In this document: positions 22,088-33,960 of the stretch, one piece after another
Numbering within the stretch: the stretch's first letter is position 1
How the letters are laid out: the number at the start of each line of letters is the position of its first letter
Assembly: GCA_000181795.3 (NCBI GenBank)
Contig: CM012953.1
Coordinates: 8,468,431 to 8,532,430, forward strand
Length of the DNA stretch: 64,000 nt
From: Trichinella spiralis
Taxonomy: Eukaryota > Nematoda > Enoplea > Trichinellida > Trichinellidae
Direction of reading: 5' to 3'
Notes under the pieces: generated by a model
What the model saw: the letters and a program-made list of their open reading frames with translations, nothing else
What the model was told of the DNA's origin: nothing
The model's database searches: none
Made by a program: the position numbers and the translations under genes

Positions 22088-25000
22088 ATAGACGTTGTAA
22101 ATAAGATAGACTTACATAACTGGCCAGACAAGCCATTTTTAAATTGCAAAGTGAGAAGTAGAAGCAGAAGAAGAAGAAGAAGAAGAAGAAGAACCGACAG
22201 CACCCACGGAAAACAACAACAGCCTTATTTCATTCACAACCTACAAATATTTGCCAACTATTGACGACGACTGAACAGTAGTGGGCGTCTGATGATGTAT
22301 GCATATAAAATGTAGATGTAGAAATTTTGTAAAAAGCAGGCTATAAAACTACAACAAAACGGTCGACAAACTATACATCGCAATATGACGACAAATAATA
22401 ATACACGTATGTGTCTTGTTCACACAAAAATGCAACTGCAAAGAAAGAGAGAATTGTGTATACGCACGTGAATGTAATTTTTAAATGAAGTGAGCAAGAA
22501 GTTTCAGACAAATTAAATTCTACTTCACTCACTATATACACATTTATATATACATATATATATATATATCTTCTTCACTGATATTCGATGCTGCACAAAT
22601 GTGAGCACACGCACATTGTCACTCTATCTTTGCGTGTGTGTTTGGAAAAGCCAAACGACAACCGAGCACGCTTTACTTACTTCTACTAATGCAGCTAGCT
22701 ATTAAACTGACTCGCTAAAAGCTGGTTAACTGCCAACTGAAGCTGACTAAACCAACCAACCAGACAACCCACAAGCTCCTGTAGCTAGCTACTATAACAA
22801 CCGACGTCGTTTCAACAAGACCAACGCGCAAACAGTTCACGCTAATAGTCTACACACACGTCAGCAAAAACAAACTTCTTTTTTCACTGACAACAAAAAA
22901 CTTGCAAAAATATTGCAAATAAACAAAACAGTAAATAAATAAATAAATAAAATAATGATAATTTTCATCCCTACAAATTCAATGTATATATTCAACAGTT
23001 TTTAAAAACAAGAATAACAACGAATTTCATTCACGTTGCAATTTTGCAATAAAAATTATACATACTCATCACTTATTAAAATTTTTGTCCTCATGAAAAA
23101 ATTAAGAATAAAAAAGATGAATCAAATAAATAAAAACACAAAATGACGTACCACCCAACTCGGTCTGTCACCTTTTGATTGCATTTTTGTTTTTCTATTT
23201 CACAACAGAAATAAATATGCTTTTCGTTATGCTTTCTACTTTTTGTCCACGGGAAACAACAATTTGGAACAACAAACAGGTCGTCAACGACCAATCATCA
23301 TCATCAAGCCGCAATCAGTACATAATAAAAGCATTATTTATCATTTCTCTCATTTTGTACACCAAGCAACAACAACAAAATGTTCGACGAATAATGATGC
23401 AAGCATATTACACACAGCTACGTCATCTTGTTTGCTTTCCCGCGCAATCTTATATGCACAATATTTAAATGCACCACCACCACCAACCAACCAAAAATGC
23501 AACAACTACAACATTTATTAATTTTTAAAAATATTTTTTTAATAACTGAACAAATAAACAACAACAACTACTACACAAAAATTATTTATAAAAAAATAAC
23601 ATGCACATCGTGAAAAAAAATATATATACATATATAATGAAAATTATTCAAAATTAATTTGCTTTATTTAATATTACACAACAAAAATAATACAAATGTA
23701 AACATTATGCAACTGAATTTTCAATTTCCTTTTTTGATTAATTTTAAAGTATTATTCACACAGTCGTTTAATGTTTCTTGAATTAAAATTGAAATTCAAA
23801 AGCACTTTTCAAACTATTTCACTAATGCAGAAATGAACAAAAATTCATCAACGACGACGTCGTTCGTTCGTTACTTTCCACTAATCAATGCAAATGTGTT
23901 GTGCATATATTAATGAATGAATGAATGAATGACACAAATGCTGTTTCACATTTTCTACCATCCACAACACATCTGTTCATCAATAAATTGAAATATTGAA
24001 CAACAATAAACAAAACACTTATAAATAAATGAAAAAATTTTTTTAACTCATTAATTATTATTAATCAGCAATGGGAATAAATTACTGTTAACGTACAAAA
24101 GTGAGCACTTACACACACCCACACACCCACAATTCTGATGCTTCTTTGTTATTTTTTATAAACAAATATGCAACAACAACAACAACAACGAAGGTTAAAT
24201 TTAATATTTAAATATTTTCTACAAAACGAAATTAATTAACAATAAATCAGCAGAAAACCACGCACACCAGAATATAATAAATAAATAAATAACTGTTCGC
24301 AATTATAAAATCAATAAAGAGTAAAACAACCCACGCTCTCAACAGCATCTTTGTATTATTATTATTTTGAAATCCTCTTTAAAATAATGCACCATTTTTT
24401 TACTGAATACGAAACACAAACCAAATAAAAATAAACAAGATATTGGGGAAGAAAATGTTTAATAAAATTATTCATTTTTTGAAAAATTTCAAAAACCATT
24501 ATTACAGTTGGATAGAAATAAAATAAGATAAAATAAATTTATGGCATTGATTTATTCTTTTGTTGAAATTTTGCGCAAATCACATGCAAGAAAAATGCAA
24601 TCAATACAATTCTACTACCCCAGCCGACCGAATGTCAATATTCCCACGCAACTTGTGTCCACGTTGAAGTTGCTCGATTTCATCATTCAAAAAATTTTAT
24701 ATTTAAAAACAAAAAATTAACCATTTTCAAATTGAAACTTATTCTAAAAATGAAAAATATTACTGAAAACTTCATCTCCAATGTTCTGCCGACTGCATTC
24801 GCATCAAATATTAATTATTCCATTATACAATAACTTCACCCATGTAGCTGATGCGACAAAATAATGCAATAAATAATGATATTCTTACATTTAAAAATGA
24901 CAAAATTTATAAAAATTAAATCAAGCAAAAATTTCACAGTTGCGCTGGTTCGGGTTAAACGCGAGCAATTTGATTTTCTTGCATTCAATAACTTATGCTT

Positions 25001-26461
25001 AACAAAGAAGAAATCGAAATCATAATAATAATATTAATAATAATAATAATAATAGTAGTAGTAGGAGTAGTAAAAGAGAAAAGAGAGAGAGAGAGTGAGA
25101 CTTGTGGCAAAAATATTGATTACCCATCTATCTCCTCAGTAAGCTTGCTCGTGCATATAAATTTCAAATGGAACAAAAATCGAAAAATCAACACCGCTTA
25201 GTGAAAAATTAAAAAAAAATTTTAATGGATGCATTTATTAAAAAACAAAAACATTTTTTAAAACAACCCCACATTGAAAAAACAAACCTTAAACATTAAT
25301 AACAGACAAAAAATAAATATGCAGCATATATATACTTTTAATTCATTTTTGGTAACTTTCACAAAAATAAATTTAAGATGAACATTTTTGTTGTTATGGT
25401 GGTTAGTTATAAATTATAAAATTATAAAATGAAAGTAAATAAATAAACAAACAATTTTCCAGCCAATTAACCAACTACTATCATCAACAAGCACAATTTA
25501 AGAAATGCTTTTTTCTGCTCCATATCACACAGAATTGACTATCACCACTTCGTTTAATCGCGCAATCTGAATTCGTCTCGCGAAACACAAACTGGCCCAC
25601 AACAATAAAATAATAAATTAATAATCATTAAAAAATGAATAGAAATTTCTTTCTCCATGATGACAAATATTTTGAAAATCAATTTCTTAATGCTGAACAA
25701 TTTTCATTGATAAAAGAAAACGAGCCGATGAACTTGGGAAGGGGGATTGAATTATTAAAAGCACTTTTCAAATGGTTGATGATTTGATGCGGAATTCGAA
25801 CCGAACACATCCGATCATCTCCTCGATGAAGACCATCATCATCTTTAATTTCATTCAATTGTTCACATTTCATTTTGTGATTCGTTGTTGCGTGTGCAAA
25901 AAACAACAAGCAAACTAATACTAGCTAGCTAACAACGTTGAAAAAGCAATGAAAAGCTTATTCAGAAAAAAAACACCTGCATATTGTTGTTGTGCGTATT
26001 TTTCTTTTCATTGTTCAAAAAGCGACTTGCAAATAAAATATCACAATAAATTACAACTAGACAAGTGACTAATAATTTACAAAAAAAAACAATAATATGT
26101 AAATATTTTACAATAAAGTCACGTTGTAAGAATAAAGCAGCAATATCAATCAATCAATCAATAACGGGGATGTGGCAAATGAGATAGAAATCAAACTTTG
26201 AGAACAATTCTCATTCTTCTCTAAGCGAATGGCAAAAATCCAATGAACAAACAATTAATTTCACAATACATACTATAATTCAATATAAGAATAAAATTTA
26301 AAGATAATCAAATTTTCACATGCACACAAAAGAAGAAGTGTTGCTCGAGCACAAATGATTTTCAATCAAAGGTGAATTTTCTTTTTCCACTTATATATTT
26401 TTCCCACAGTGAAATTATCATTGCTCGTAAAATTAAACAAAAAAAATCAACTGCCATTGGC

Positions 26462-26492
<31 letters not shown>

Positions 26493-28687
26493 AAAACTAC
26501 TGTAGAGATGAGAGAGGGAGAGAAGTAGAAAGAAGAACAATGGTGCATTAAACGTTGCTTGATTGTTTTTACGCGGATCAATGCAAGGGAAATTATATAT
26601 AATTCGATTTGAATTAAACTTTGAAGGATGATTGATTCACATAACCGAAACCAAATGACCAACAGCAACTAAAGCAGAAAATCAAGAAAATTTTTCTTTC
26701 TTCCTCAATACCGAAAAACAAAGCAAAGAACTTTTCTCATCACGATGCTTGATAATTCTTATTATTTTTTTAATACAATAGATTCAATTTTTCTTCTACT
26801 TGATCAACCTGTACACTCTATGGTTTAAGAATTTTCTCACACCAATAGCTAAAATTGACTTTGATCAATTTAAAAAGATAAAATTATATTAAAATTCAAA
26901 CAAGAACAAACAAACATATGCAGCACGGAAAAAATGCTTGAATTGTTGAAAGAAAAGTACAAATTTGAAAATGAAATAATAATTTCATCACGCGCGCATA
27001 CGAATTAAATGGAAAATATAATACAAGCAACATTTACAACAATGATACGAAAAACATTTTGCATTTCCCATCTTGCTCTCTTTTCAATGAAAACTATTAT
27101 TTCAGCGATGGTGATTACTTTTTCAACATCAAAATATGCAAATAATATAATAATACATCTATCCCCTGCATATCTTCGTAAAAAGCCAACTTCACAGTTG
27201 AACACGCTCGTGCATGTAAAGTTTTGTGTTCAAAAATAAAAATTATAATAAAATCAAATAAACTTCTTCTTCTTCTACTTCTCATCCGTGCAAATTTCAT
27301 TTTCACACTTTTCACGCACTGGTTGGCGCAATTTCAAATTCAAAAAAATGAAATGAACATGTCAATAAAAACCAATACAAATGTTGCCAATTTTTTCCAC
27401 ATTTACACACACACACACACACAGAGAGACAGTGCAATAAATATTTAATCCGATGCAAATGAAATAAAATATGCTAACACAGAATTGCAATCGAATTGCT
27501 TTTACCGATGGAGACATTTCGATCGATTGAATTATACCCCTCAGACCCCTCCTCCACCATCACCGCACCATTTGCCTCCCTTCTGCTTGCTCCTCGACAC
27601 AAAATTTATTCTTCCTCTTCTTCAATCGCTCAGCCGGAGCCGGCAGAGTTGCCAGAAAGAAATTATCAATAATTTTTTGAAGCAACAAAGCATCACTAAA
27701 AACAGCCATCAATTTGCAACTTTCTCAATTCTCAACGACCACTTTTATCACCCTCACCAACTGACAAAAGTATAATGTGATTCATTGAAAGCAAAGTATA
27801 GATAAATAAATAAACAATTACTGATCGCTAACGTTAAATTCAATCAACTTTCATCATTATTATTATTATTATTATATCTGCACAAAAATCAAAAAATATC
27901 TTTCATCACTGACACAACAACAAGCAGAGAAAAAAACAATTCTGCTGTTGTTGTTGTTTATTTGTTTACCTTGTTACTTTCAGCTCTGGTAGTAGTAGTA
28001 GTAGTAGCAGTGGTGCCTTGTTGTGGAAGAGCAGAAACGTCGCCTGAAGATTCTTGGATAACCACCGTCGGTGGAGGCTTGTTCGACGGAGCTTGTTCGG
28101 TCGGCAACGGTCCGGCACCGTCCGACTGACGCTTGCCCACGACCACCGTACCGACGACCTGCTTGCGAAGTTTGTTGCCCATTGGTCACTCGCAAACCAA
28201 CTGCACATGCACGCACACAACACACAAAAACACACGTACCGTACCTCCTCCTGTTGGGTTTTCGACAAAATAAAAAACAAATACTAAGAGCTAGAGATGA
28301 TGATGAATTTTCACATTATCTGTTTTTTTCAGAAATCAAACAAACAAACAAACAAACAAACGATATTATTTGCATAAGTTCTCGAAGCGAAACGCGCGAT
28401 TCTTCGATGGAAAAAATTCTGAAGGCTAACGACGACGAAATTAAATTTGAAAACAAAAAAAAATAAAAAAAAACTGATCCAAATAAATAAATAATTGAAA
28501 AAGAAAATACAACTAATTCGTTGTGGAGAATGATGATGAATCAGTAGGATGGAAAAGTGAAAATAACGGCAATAATGCCTGCGCCATGGTTGCTGTTCGT
28601 GAAGCTGAAGCTCGAAAAGCTCCAAGCTGTTGTTGCTGCTATATAAAACGCTAAACGTTGAACGCTAAAAATGCTAAATGCCAGTGT

Positions 28688-28727
<40 letters not shown>

Positions 28728-30664
28728 AATCATAAATGATAGATCAGATCTTAGAGCTGGAACAGCGGCAGCAGTTTATATGAAAAACGAGAAACAAAAG
28801 CGCTGAAAAGCTGGTCAGCTGTGGCCCTCAGAAATCACCTTAACCTAACCAGCTGCTGCTGCTGACCAGTCGACCAACCAACCCGACCGCCGACCGACTG
28901 ACCGATCGACCAGTTGACCAACCAAAAAATAACCAATGAACCAACCAACCAACCAACGAAAAAGAAGCTTTTCAAAAATTGCTTTTGCCATAAGAAAAGT
29001 CCACTTTTTGAAGAAAACATAAACAAACAAACACCAAGTTGTTTATTACTTCTTCTTCTTATGTACGTGCATATGAAGATTGGTTGGAAAATAAAATAAG
29101 ACTAAAACTGACTGCTTGGATGAAGCATGGAAAAATTAATCTGACAATTTATAATATCAAATGAAAAAAAGAATCCAACGCTCTCATCTTACCTGGTTTC
29201 TTCAAAGAAACAAACAAATAAACAACAACAACAACAACAACAACAACTGCTACTGGTCGTTTGTGCTTGCAACATTATGCTTGACAAGTGACAATTTTCC
29301 GTGCAAGAAAATAACTAAAATACTAGTCGTCTCTTTTGAAATATCATCGACAGGCAGGGTTGGTTGGTTGGAAGCATGAAAACAACACCGTTGGCACAAT
29401 TACCGTTCAACTGTGCAACCGCAGTGAGATATTTTCCTCACCGTATCTATCCATCCATCGTTGGAGGTCAATCGGATGGACAAATGGACACTGATCCTCC
29501 TCCCTATCCCCAGGATCTTTACTTCAATCGGCCTCTCCATTCATATACCGACCGACTGAACTGACCAGAGACAGAAAGAGAGAAAGAGAGAGAGGGAGAG
29601 GGAGATAGAGGGATAAATAAGCAGCCAATGACAACAGACAATTTTAAAAATGGGCCGAATGATACAACGACACCACCATTAACATTAGCTGACCAACAGG
29701 CAGACTGACCCGCCGACTGACACGGGCCGTTGACGAAAATCAATTCCCACCGTCACTCACATTCACGCACGCACGCACACACAATTGCACACCAACCACA
29801 CCACATTTGAAGCTTTCTCTAACTCCATCTATACGCACACGCTGTGAAAATAAGAAACGTAGACATATACACACACACACACGTCTGTCACCAACTATGA
29901 ACATGTGTGATTTGCATTCTTTTCGACGACAAATAAATAAAAACATCCTCTGCACAAGCTTAAAGCTATTCATTTTCTTTTTTGTTTCTAAATTGCCACA
30001 CCCACTTGTTTTTTTTTTCAAAAACAAAATTCATTTTACGAAAAAGCAAAAATGAAAATACTGGACGTGTATTTCAACCGATGACCGACCAACTGGCGCT
30101 TATTGAATTTGCTAGCGGAAGACAAGAAAAAAAAATAACTGAAACGTGCCATTCCTCTCTCTCCAGTAGGAAAAAAACAGCAATAACAACAACAAGAAGA
30201 AGAAGTCAACACGCACAAAAAAATCTCTTCTTATTCAGCATTCAGTACCAACAATTATCATGCTCAAAAAATAATAAACAACAAAAATGTTTCGTTTTAC
30301 ACTTTCTACAACTGTTCCACCACTCCCACAATTGAGCAGAACCTATACAAAATGATATTATTGAACAAACGTTCACTATTGAACATATTACAAAAACACA
30401 TATTTATTCTACACGTCATCTTTTTTTTCAAACAATACACACATTTTTCGTTGGTTTGTCAAGCGAAATGCCCGAGTGTAATGACTTGACTACTCTCGAC
30501 AATAGACAATTTGAACAATTCCCATAATATTTAAATTCAATTTTATTTTCAATTTATATATAAATTTCACATGTGCAAAAATCCAGTTGCACATTTATTC
30601 TTGACAAAACTGGACATTAAGCATTTTACAATCGAAAGTGCAAAAATGCCGACAACGCGACATC

Positions 30665-30709
<45 letters not shown>

Positions 30710-33700
30710 TTATAACATAATAATCGAAAAAAAATTCCAACTTTCTCGAGCATTTTAACAATTTTAAAACATAACACATTAAATGTTATGAAAGAAAAAA
30801 AAGGTTTTTGTTTTCTTTCACACGTTTTCACACGCGCGCACGCACCATTCCACCATATTCAAAAACAAGTTCACGACAGAAATTTACAGTATACTTAAAT
30901 TGAAATCAAGTACAATATGAACAATGGTAAAAATACAAAAAGTATTTTCTTCAACAATTTTTGTTATCTTTTGACAATAAAAATAAATTCGTTTCACACT
31001 GGTTAACTAATGCAAGAAAACAACATTAACTGAAATTACGTAAAGTTTATATCGACAGGCAGACAGACATTTTCAAAAAAGGACTTTTTTTAAACAACAA
31101 TTACTAATTACAAATATTCCAACCATAATAATTTAAAAGTAATTTCATAAATTAAGCAAAAAATACCCAAAAAAACACCTACATATATTTTTAAAAAGTT
31201 TTCACTCACTGATGAAGCTGCACTATTGATGATTCAAAAATCAACTTTTAAATAAGCAACACATACATTTATGGTGAAACATTTACTGCCGCAAAGTTTT
31301 ATCACATTTACAGACTATAAAACAGCAAAATTTAATAAAATATACATTAAAGCAACTTCCTCAATAACAATACTGCAATTGTAAATGTTCATTTTTAAAA
31401 TTTGCAACTAATAATAGGCCTTGAATAGGCATTAAAAAGCATGCTGCCAGCTAAAAGCTAAATGGATCAATAATTTAAATGATAATCTGCTAAAATTCAA
31501 TTGCATCATTCACGAAGTTATTCCAAATCTTGAAAGAAATTACTGAACCGACAATTTAAAAATTAAAAGTTCAATTTCTATGTAACAGTTGAATTATTTG
31601 ACAAGTATCGTTCTTGTCAAATTGCCGATCAAAATTACTGATTACGATAAAACAGAACGTCAGCATTAAAATTGTTCAGATAGACTGTTCATTTCCTATA
31701 ATTTCCTAGTAATGGATGATTTTTGAAAATGTAACCCATTTTAAAATTCGAAACACTGACAAGAAAATTTTTATCATCTGAAGCATCATACACTTCCTTA
31801 TAAACCTGACAAAACCCTGCATACTCTGTGTGTTCACATGGTCAAAGTTACATCAATCAACTTGATAATAAAAAGCAAAAATGAAAACAATAAAAACCGT
31901 TCAGGGTTGAAGATTTTTGTCAGCTAACAAATAAGCAAAAAACACTGGTATAATTTTTACAAAATATCATTTGTGTTGTATTTTATTTTCATTTCAACCT
32001 TCATTGCTTCGGTAAAATTAAAAACACAACAACAAATATCTCAAATGCTATCCAACAGCAACAAAAAACCCATAAAATATCACAGATAAAATGTTGCATT
32101 AAAAACAATTTCACTTCTACAAGAGTGATCGTAAAAAAATGGGAAGCTCGAAATGTTCAACCGTAAATGAATATAACAGTAAAACAGCACTATTTCAATA
32201 CAATAAATAAATATTTCGAGAAAGTTCCCAAAAGGTAATAAAATATTCACGTTTTGATCAATAAAAAAGTTACAGAAAAATGATCGACAAAAACATTCCT
32301 AATTAACGCAGAGATTCTATAATTGTTATTCTCAAGGACATGGCATGCAAATTAGCATTTCAATTCACCCCTGTAACACAATAAAGCGCTAATGCGATTC
32401 AGAATCGATAATCTAAAAAAATGTTTGCAATTTTAAACGAAACAAAATAACAAATTACAATGCCTCTCCTGTTCGTTCATTAGTAATTTGCATGCTCGTT
32501 AGCTCTTTTAAAATCGTAACAAGCTAAATTTTAAAAAAATCTTCAAAAAACAGAAAAACCAGCTCGCCAGTAAACAAGGGCGAAAAAAGCAGTTAATTAT
32601 TACAGGAAGAAGAAAAATAATATATTAAGTTATTACTGATCGCTGAAGCATACCTTTTTTCGAAAAGAGTATCTGAACGAGAAACGCGATGGAACCATTT
32701 TCTCAAAGGTTCGCCTTCAGAAAAACCGTTCTTCAACAACACTGTCCGTCGGACCGAATCGGCAAGGATAAATCCTCGCAAGCTAATCAATAGGGGGCAG
32801 TTTAATCACTTACACCATGAAAGAACCACTCCGTCTCGGCTTCAATTACAAATGAATCGCAATCGAACGGATCACTTGCATTCGGAAAGAACAACTCCCA
32901 GAGAGATGGCACAAAATTTCATTAAGCCTTTAAATATATGCCATCTTGAATGGGCTTGACAGACTATCGATTGCACTATGATCCAATGGCAAATTTTATT
33001 CAACTAGTGTAAAACAGTGCGTTGGATCTGGAAGATTTGCAAATGCATTACCGTTGTCAAGAAAAACAACCTTCAAATCAAAACCCTATTTTGATTCTTC
33101 TTCTAATTAGCAGTCAAAATCAAACTCATACTTACAACTGAAATATAACAGGAATAATAATTCAAATATTTTTATTCAAAAGAGAAAAACGGGAAAACTG
33201 AAATAATTGAACACAAACTACTCGTCTGAAAAACAACAATTATGCATATATAGGAAAAAATTTCACAGTGTGAAATAAATTCATTCAAAGTCTTATTTTC
33301 AATAAAATATTATTTTTTTAACCATTAATGACAAACTGCTCACTTATTATTTACAAACCGAATTTCAAGTAAAAGAATACATTTCTGGAAAAAACTGTGC
33401 ACTGAAACGAATATCTAGTGAGGCATAAATTTTAAGATCACATGAGTGATAAACATTACAGATCAATCAACTCATTCATTATCAATTAACTAAATCGATT
33501 CAATTTATTTCAAATATATGCTAAACGTTTATCACTGTCAACATCAACATTGTACGTGACAATCATTTACAGTATTACCCCAAAGAACAACGCTTTACGC
33601 CAATTTTTCACGTTATACTACCAAGAACTGATACGCTTTAATTATTCTCGAATTATCAGTATTAACATAGTATTTTTTTTACCATACTTCCGATGTACAC

Positions 33701-33960
33701 ATCGCTCAACATTTAATTTAAAAAAATAAATACTTGGCCATGTCTTTTAATTTGATCTAATCATTTCCAACTGAAATGCTACAAAAGCATAAGCATACCT
33801 CGCCTTTTTCAAGAAGCTGAAAGTAATGGCTTAAAAATGCTACAGGATCATCAGGCTGAGCGATACACAGTCGAACCACGGCTCGTTTGATCAGATCAGA
33901 TATGTTATGCCTTTCTAAGTAATCTTCGCAAAGTCTGGCCCATGCAGATTGGTGACTCAT
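19290..33960 (-). CDS. cAMP-dependent protein kinase type I regulatory subunit (three alternative first exons)
   Basis: Common exons 21833-21672, 20517-20426, 20341-20280, 20206-20061, 19989-19869, 19796-19675, 19615-19534 and 19462-19290. With first exon 33960-33799 the product is 373 residues, close to human RI-alpha (381). A dimerization/docking domain fills 1-54. The pseudosubstrate RRGAV at 88-92 has Ala at the phospho-site, which defines type I. Two cyclic-nucleotide-binding domains carry [17 protein letters not shown] and [17 protein letters not shown], with the Glu and Arg that hold cAMP. It ends [10 protein letters not shown]. The protein binds and inhibits the PKA catalytic subunit until cAMP releases it. 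Two other first exons (27970-28182, 22116-22136) splice to the same acceptor in phase 0. Confidence 0.95.
21202..21221. repeat. (GA)n microsatellite
   Basis: About 20 bp of GA inside a PKA-R intron. Confidence 0.9.
22055..22090. repeat. (AAAT)n microsatellite
   Basis: Nine AAAT units in the intron, 25 bp from the MACLASY exon donor. Confidence 0.9.
22116..22136 (-). CDS. PKA-R alternative first coding exon 3: seven-codon MACLASY
   Basis: ATG followed by six codons and a textbook donor (tat|gtaagt), phase 0 to the common acceptor 282 bp downstream. The resulting isoform is 326 residues: pseudosubstrate plus both cAMP domains without a docking domain. The frame is open upstream through a GAA/TTC repeat but has no earlier ATG. 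Cys3 could be lipidated; this is speculation. Confidence 0.6.
22165..22193. repeat. (GAA)n microsatellite
   Basis: About nine GAA units just upstream of the MACLASY start; TTC on the transcribed-sense strand, probably within its 5' UTR. Confidence 0.9.
27404..27422. repeat. (CA)n microsatellite
   Basis: About nine CA units followed by GA units, within the 6-kb PKA-R intron. Confidence 0.9.
27970..28182 (-). CDS. PKA-R alternative first coding exon 2: MGN-type N-terminus
   Basis: 71 codons from [10 protein letters not shown] to RAESNK, donor aag|gtaaac, phase 0 to the common acceptor at 21833, giving a 390-residue isoform. It has no docking domain. The N-terminus is basic (KLRK, GKR) and the rest is rich in Pro, Ser and Thr with a run of Thr. 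Gly at position 2 suggests N-myristoylation, but Arg at position 6 fits the usual signal poorly. An in-frame stop lies just upstream of the ATG, so it cannot be an internal cassette after exon 1. No homologue of this segment is known to me. Confidence 0.7.
28691..28726. repeat. (CTG)n trinucleotide repeat
   Basis: Eleven to twelve CTG units, reading CAG on the gene's sense strand, about 510 bp upstream of the MGN-exon ATG. It may lie in the promoter or 5' UTR. Confidence 0.9.
29220..29247. repeat. (CAA)n trinucleotide repeat
   Basis: About nine CAA units in the PKA-R intron. Confidence 0.9.
30666..30717. repeat. (TA)n microsatellite
   Basis: Roughly 50 bp of TA, the longest simple repeat in the window. 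Confidence 0.9.
33799..33960 (-). CDS. PKA-R alternative first coding exon 1: dimerization/docking domain
   Basis: 54 codons from [10 protein letters not shown] to LLEKGE, donor gag|gtatgc, phase 0. Residues 11-54 match the RI docking domain ([25 protein letters not shown]). Both cysteines that cross-link RI dimers are kept (C11 and C32, spaced 21 as in human C17/C38). The frame stays open upstream to an acceptor-like tgtttag, so the exon could begin at 33996 and add SIFGKGNDDGLV before the Met; the true start may then lie in a further exon. This is the only isoform able to dimerize and bind A-kinase anchoring proteins. It lies 12 kb from the common exons. Confidence 0.88.

Larger units (their letters stand above)
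20518..27969. other. Long PKA-R introns and internal promoter regions
   Basis: A 1.15-kb intron (21671-20518) and a 6.1-kb intron (27969-21834), apart from the coding exon 21833-21672 and first exon 22136-22116. The stretch 22140-22860 is the presumed promoter of the MACLASY start. Simple repeats are frequent, and the plus strand is conspicuously rich in A and poor in T and G. No other gene is supported. Confidence 0.6.
28183..33798. other. PKA-R intron and upstream region of the MGN first exon
   Basis: Holds the presumed promoter and 5' UTR of the MGN exon (28183 to about 28900, with a CTG repeat and a stretch rich in GACC/CCAA near 28860-28960), then intron up to the docking-domain exon. 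The region 28800-29800 is richer in GC. A plus-strand frame at 29376-29564 (MKTTPLAQL..., with PPPYP) is too isolated to call. Otherwise nothing seen. Confidence 0.5.

Noticed and set aside
23091-23613. Overlapping frames within the PKA-R intron
   Set aside because: Low-complexity AT/CA-rich sequence without domain, start or splice support.
25790-25815. ttcgaaccg resembling a tRNA T-arm
   Set aside because: Only three stem pairs form, and no acceptor or anticodon arm is found around it.
29376-29564. Plus-strand 62-codon ORF with a PPPYP motif in the PKA-R intron
   Set aside because: No splice or family support, and the area is low-complexity and GC-richer, where chance ORFs are likely.
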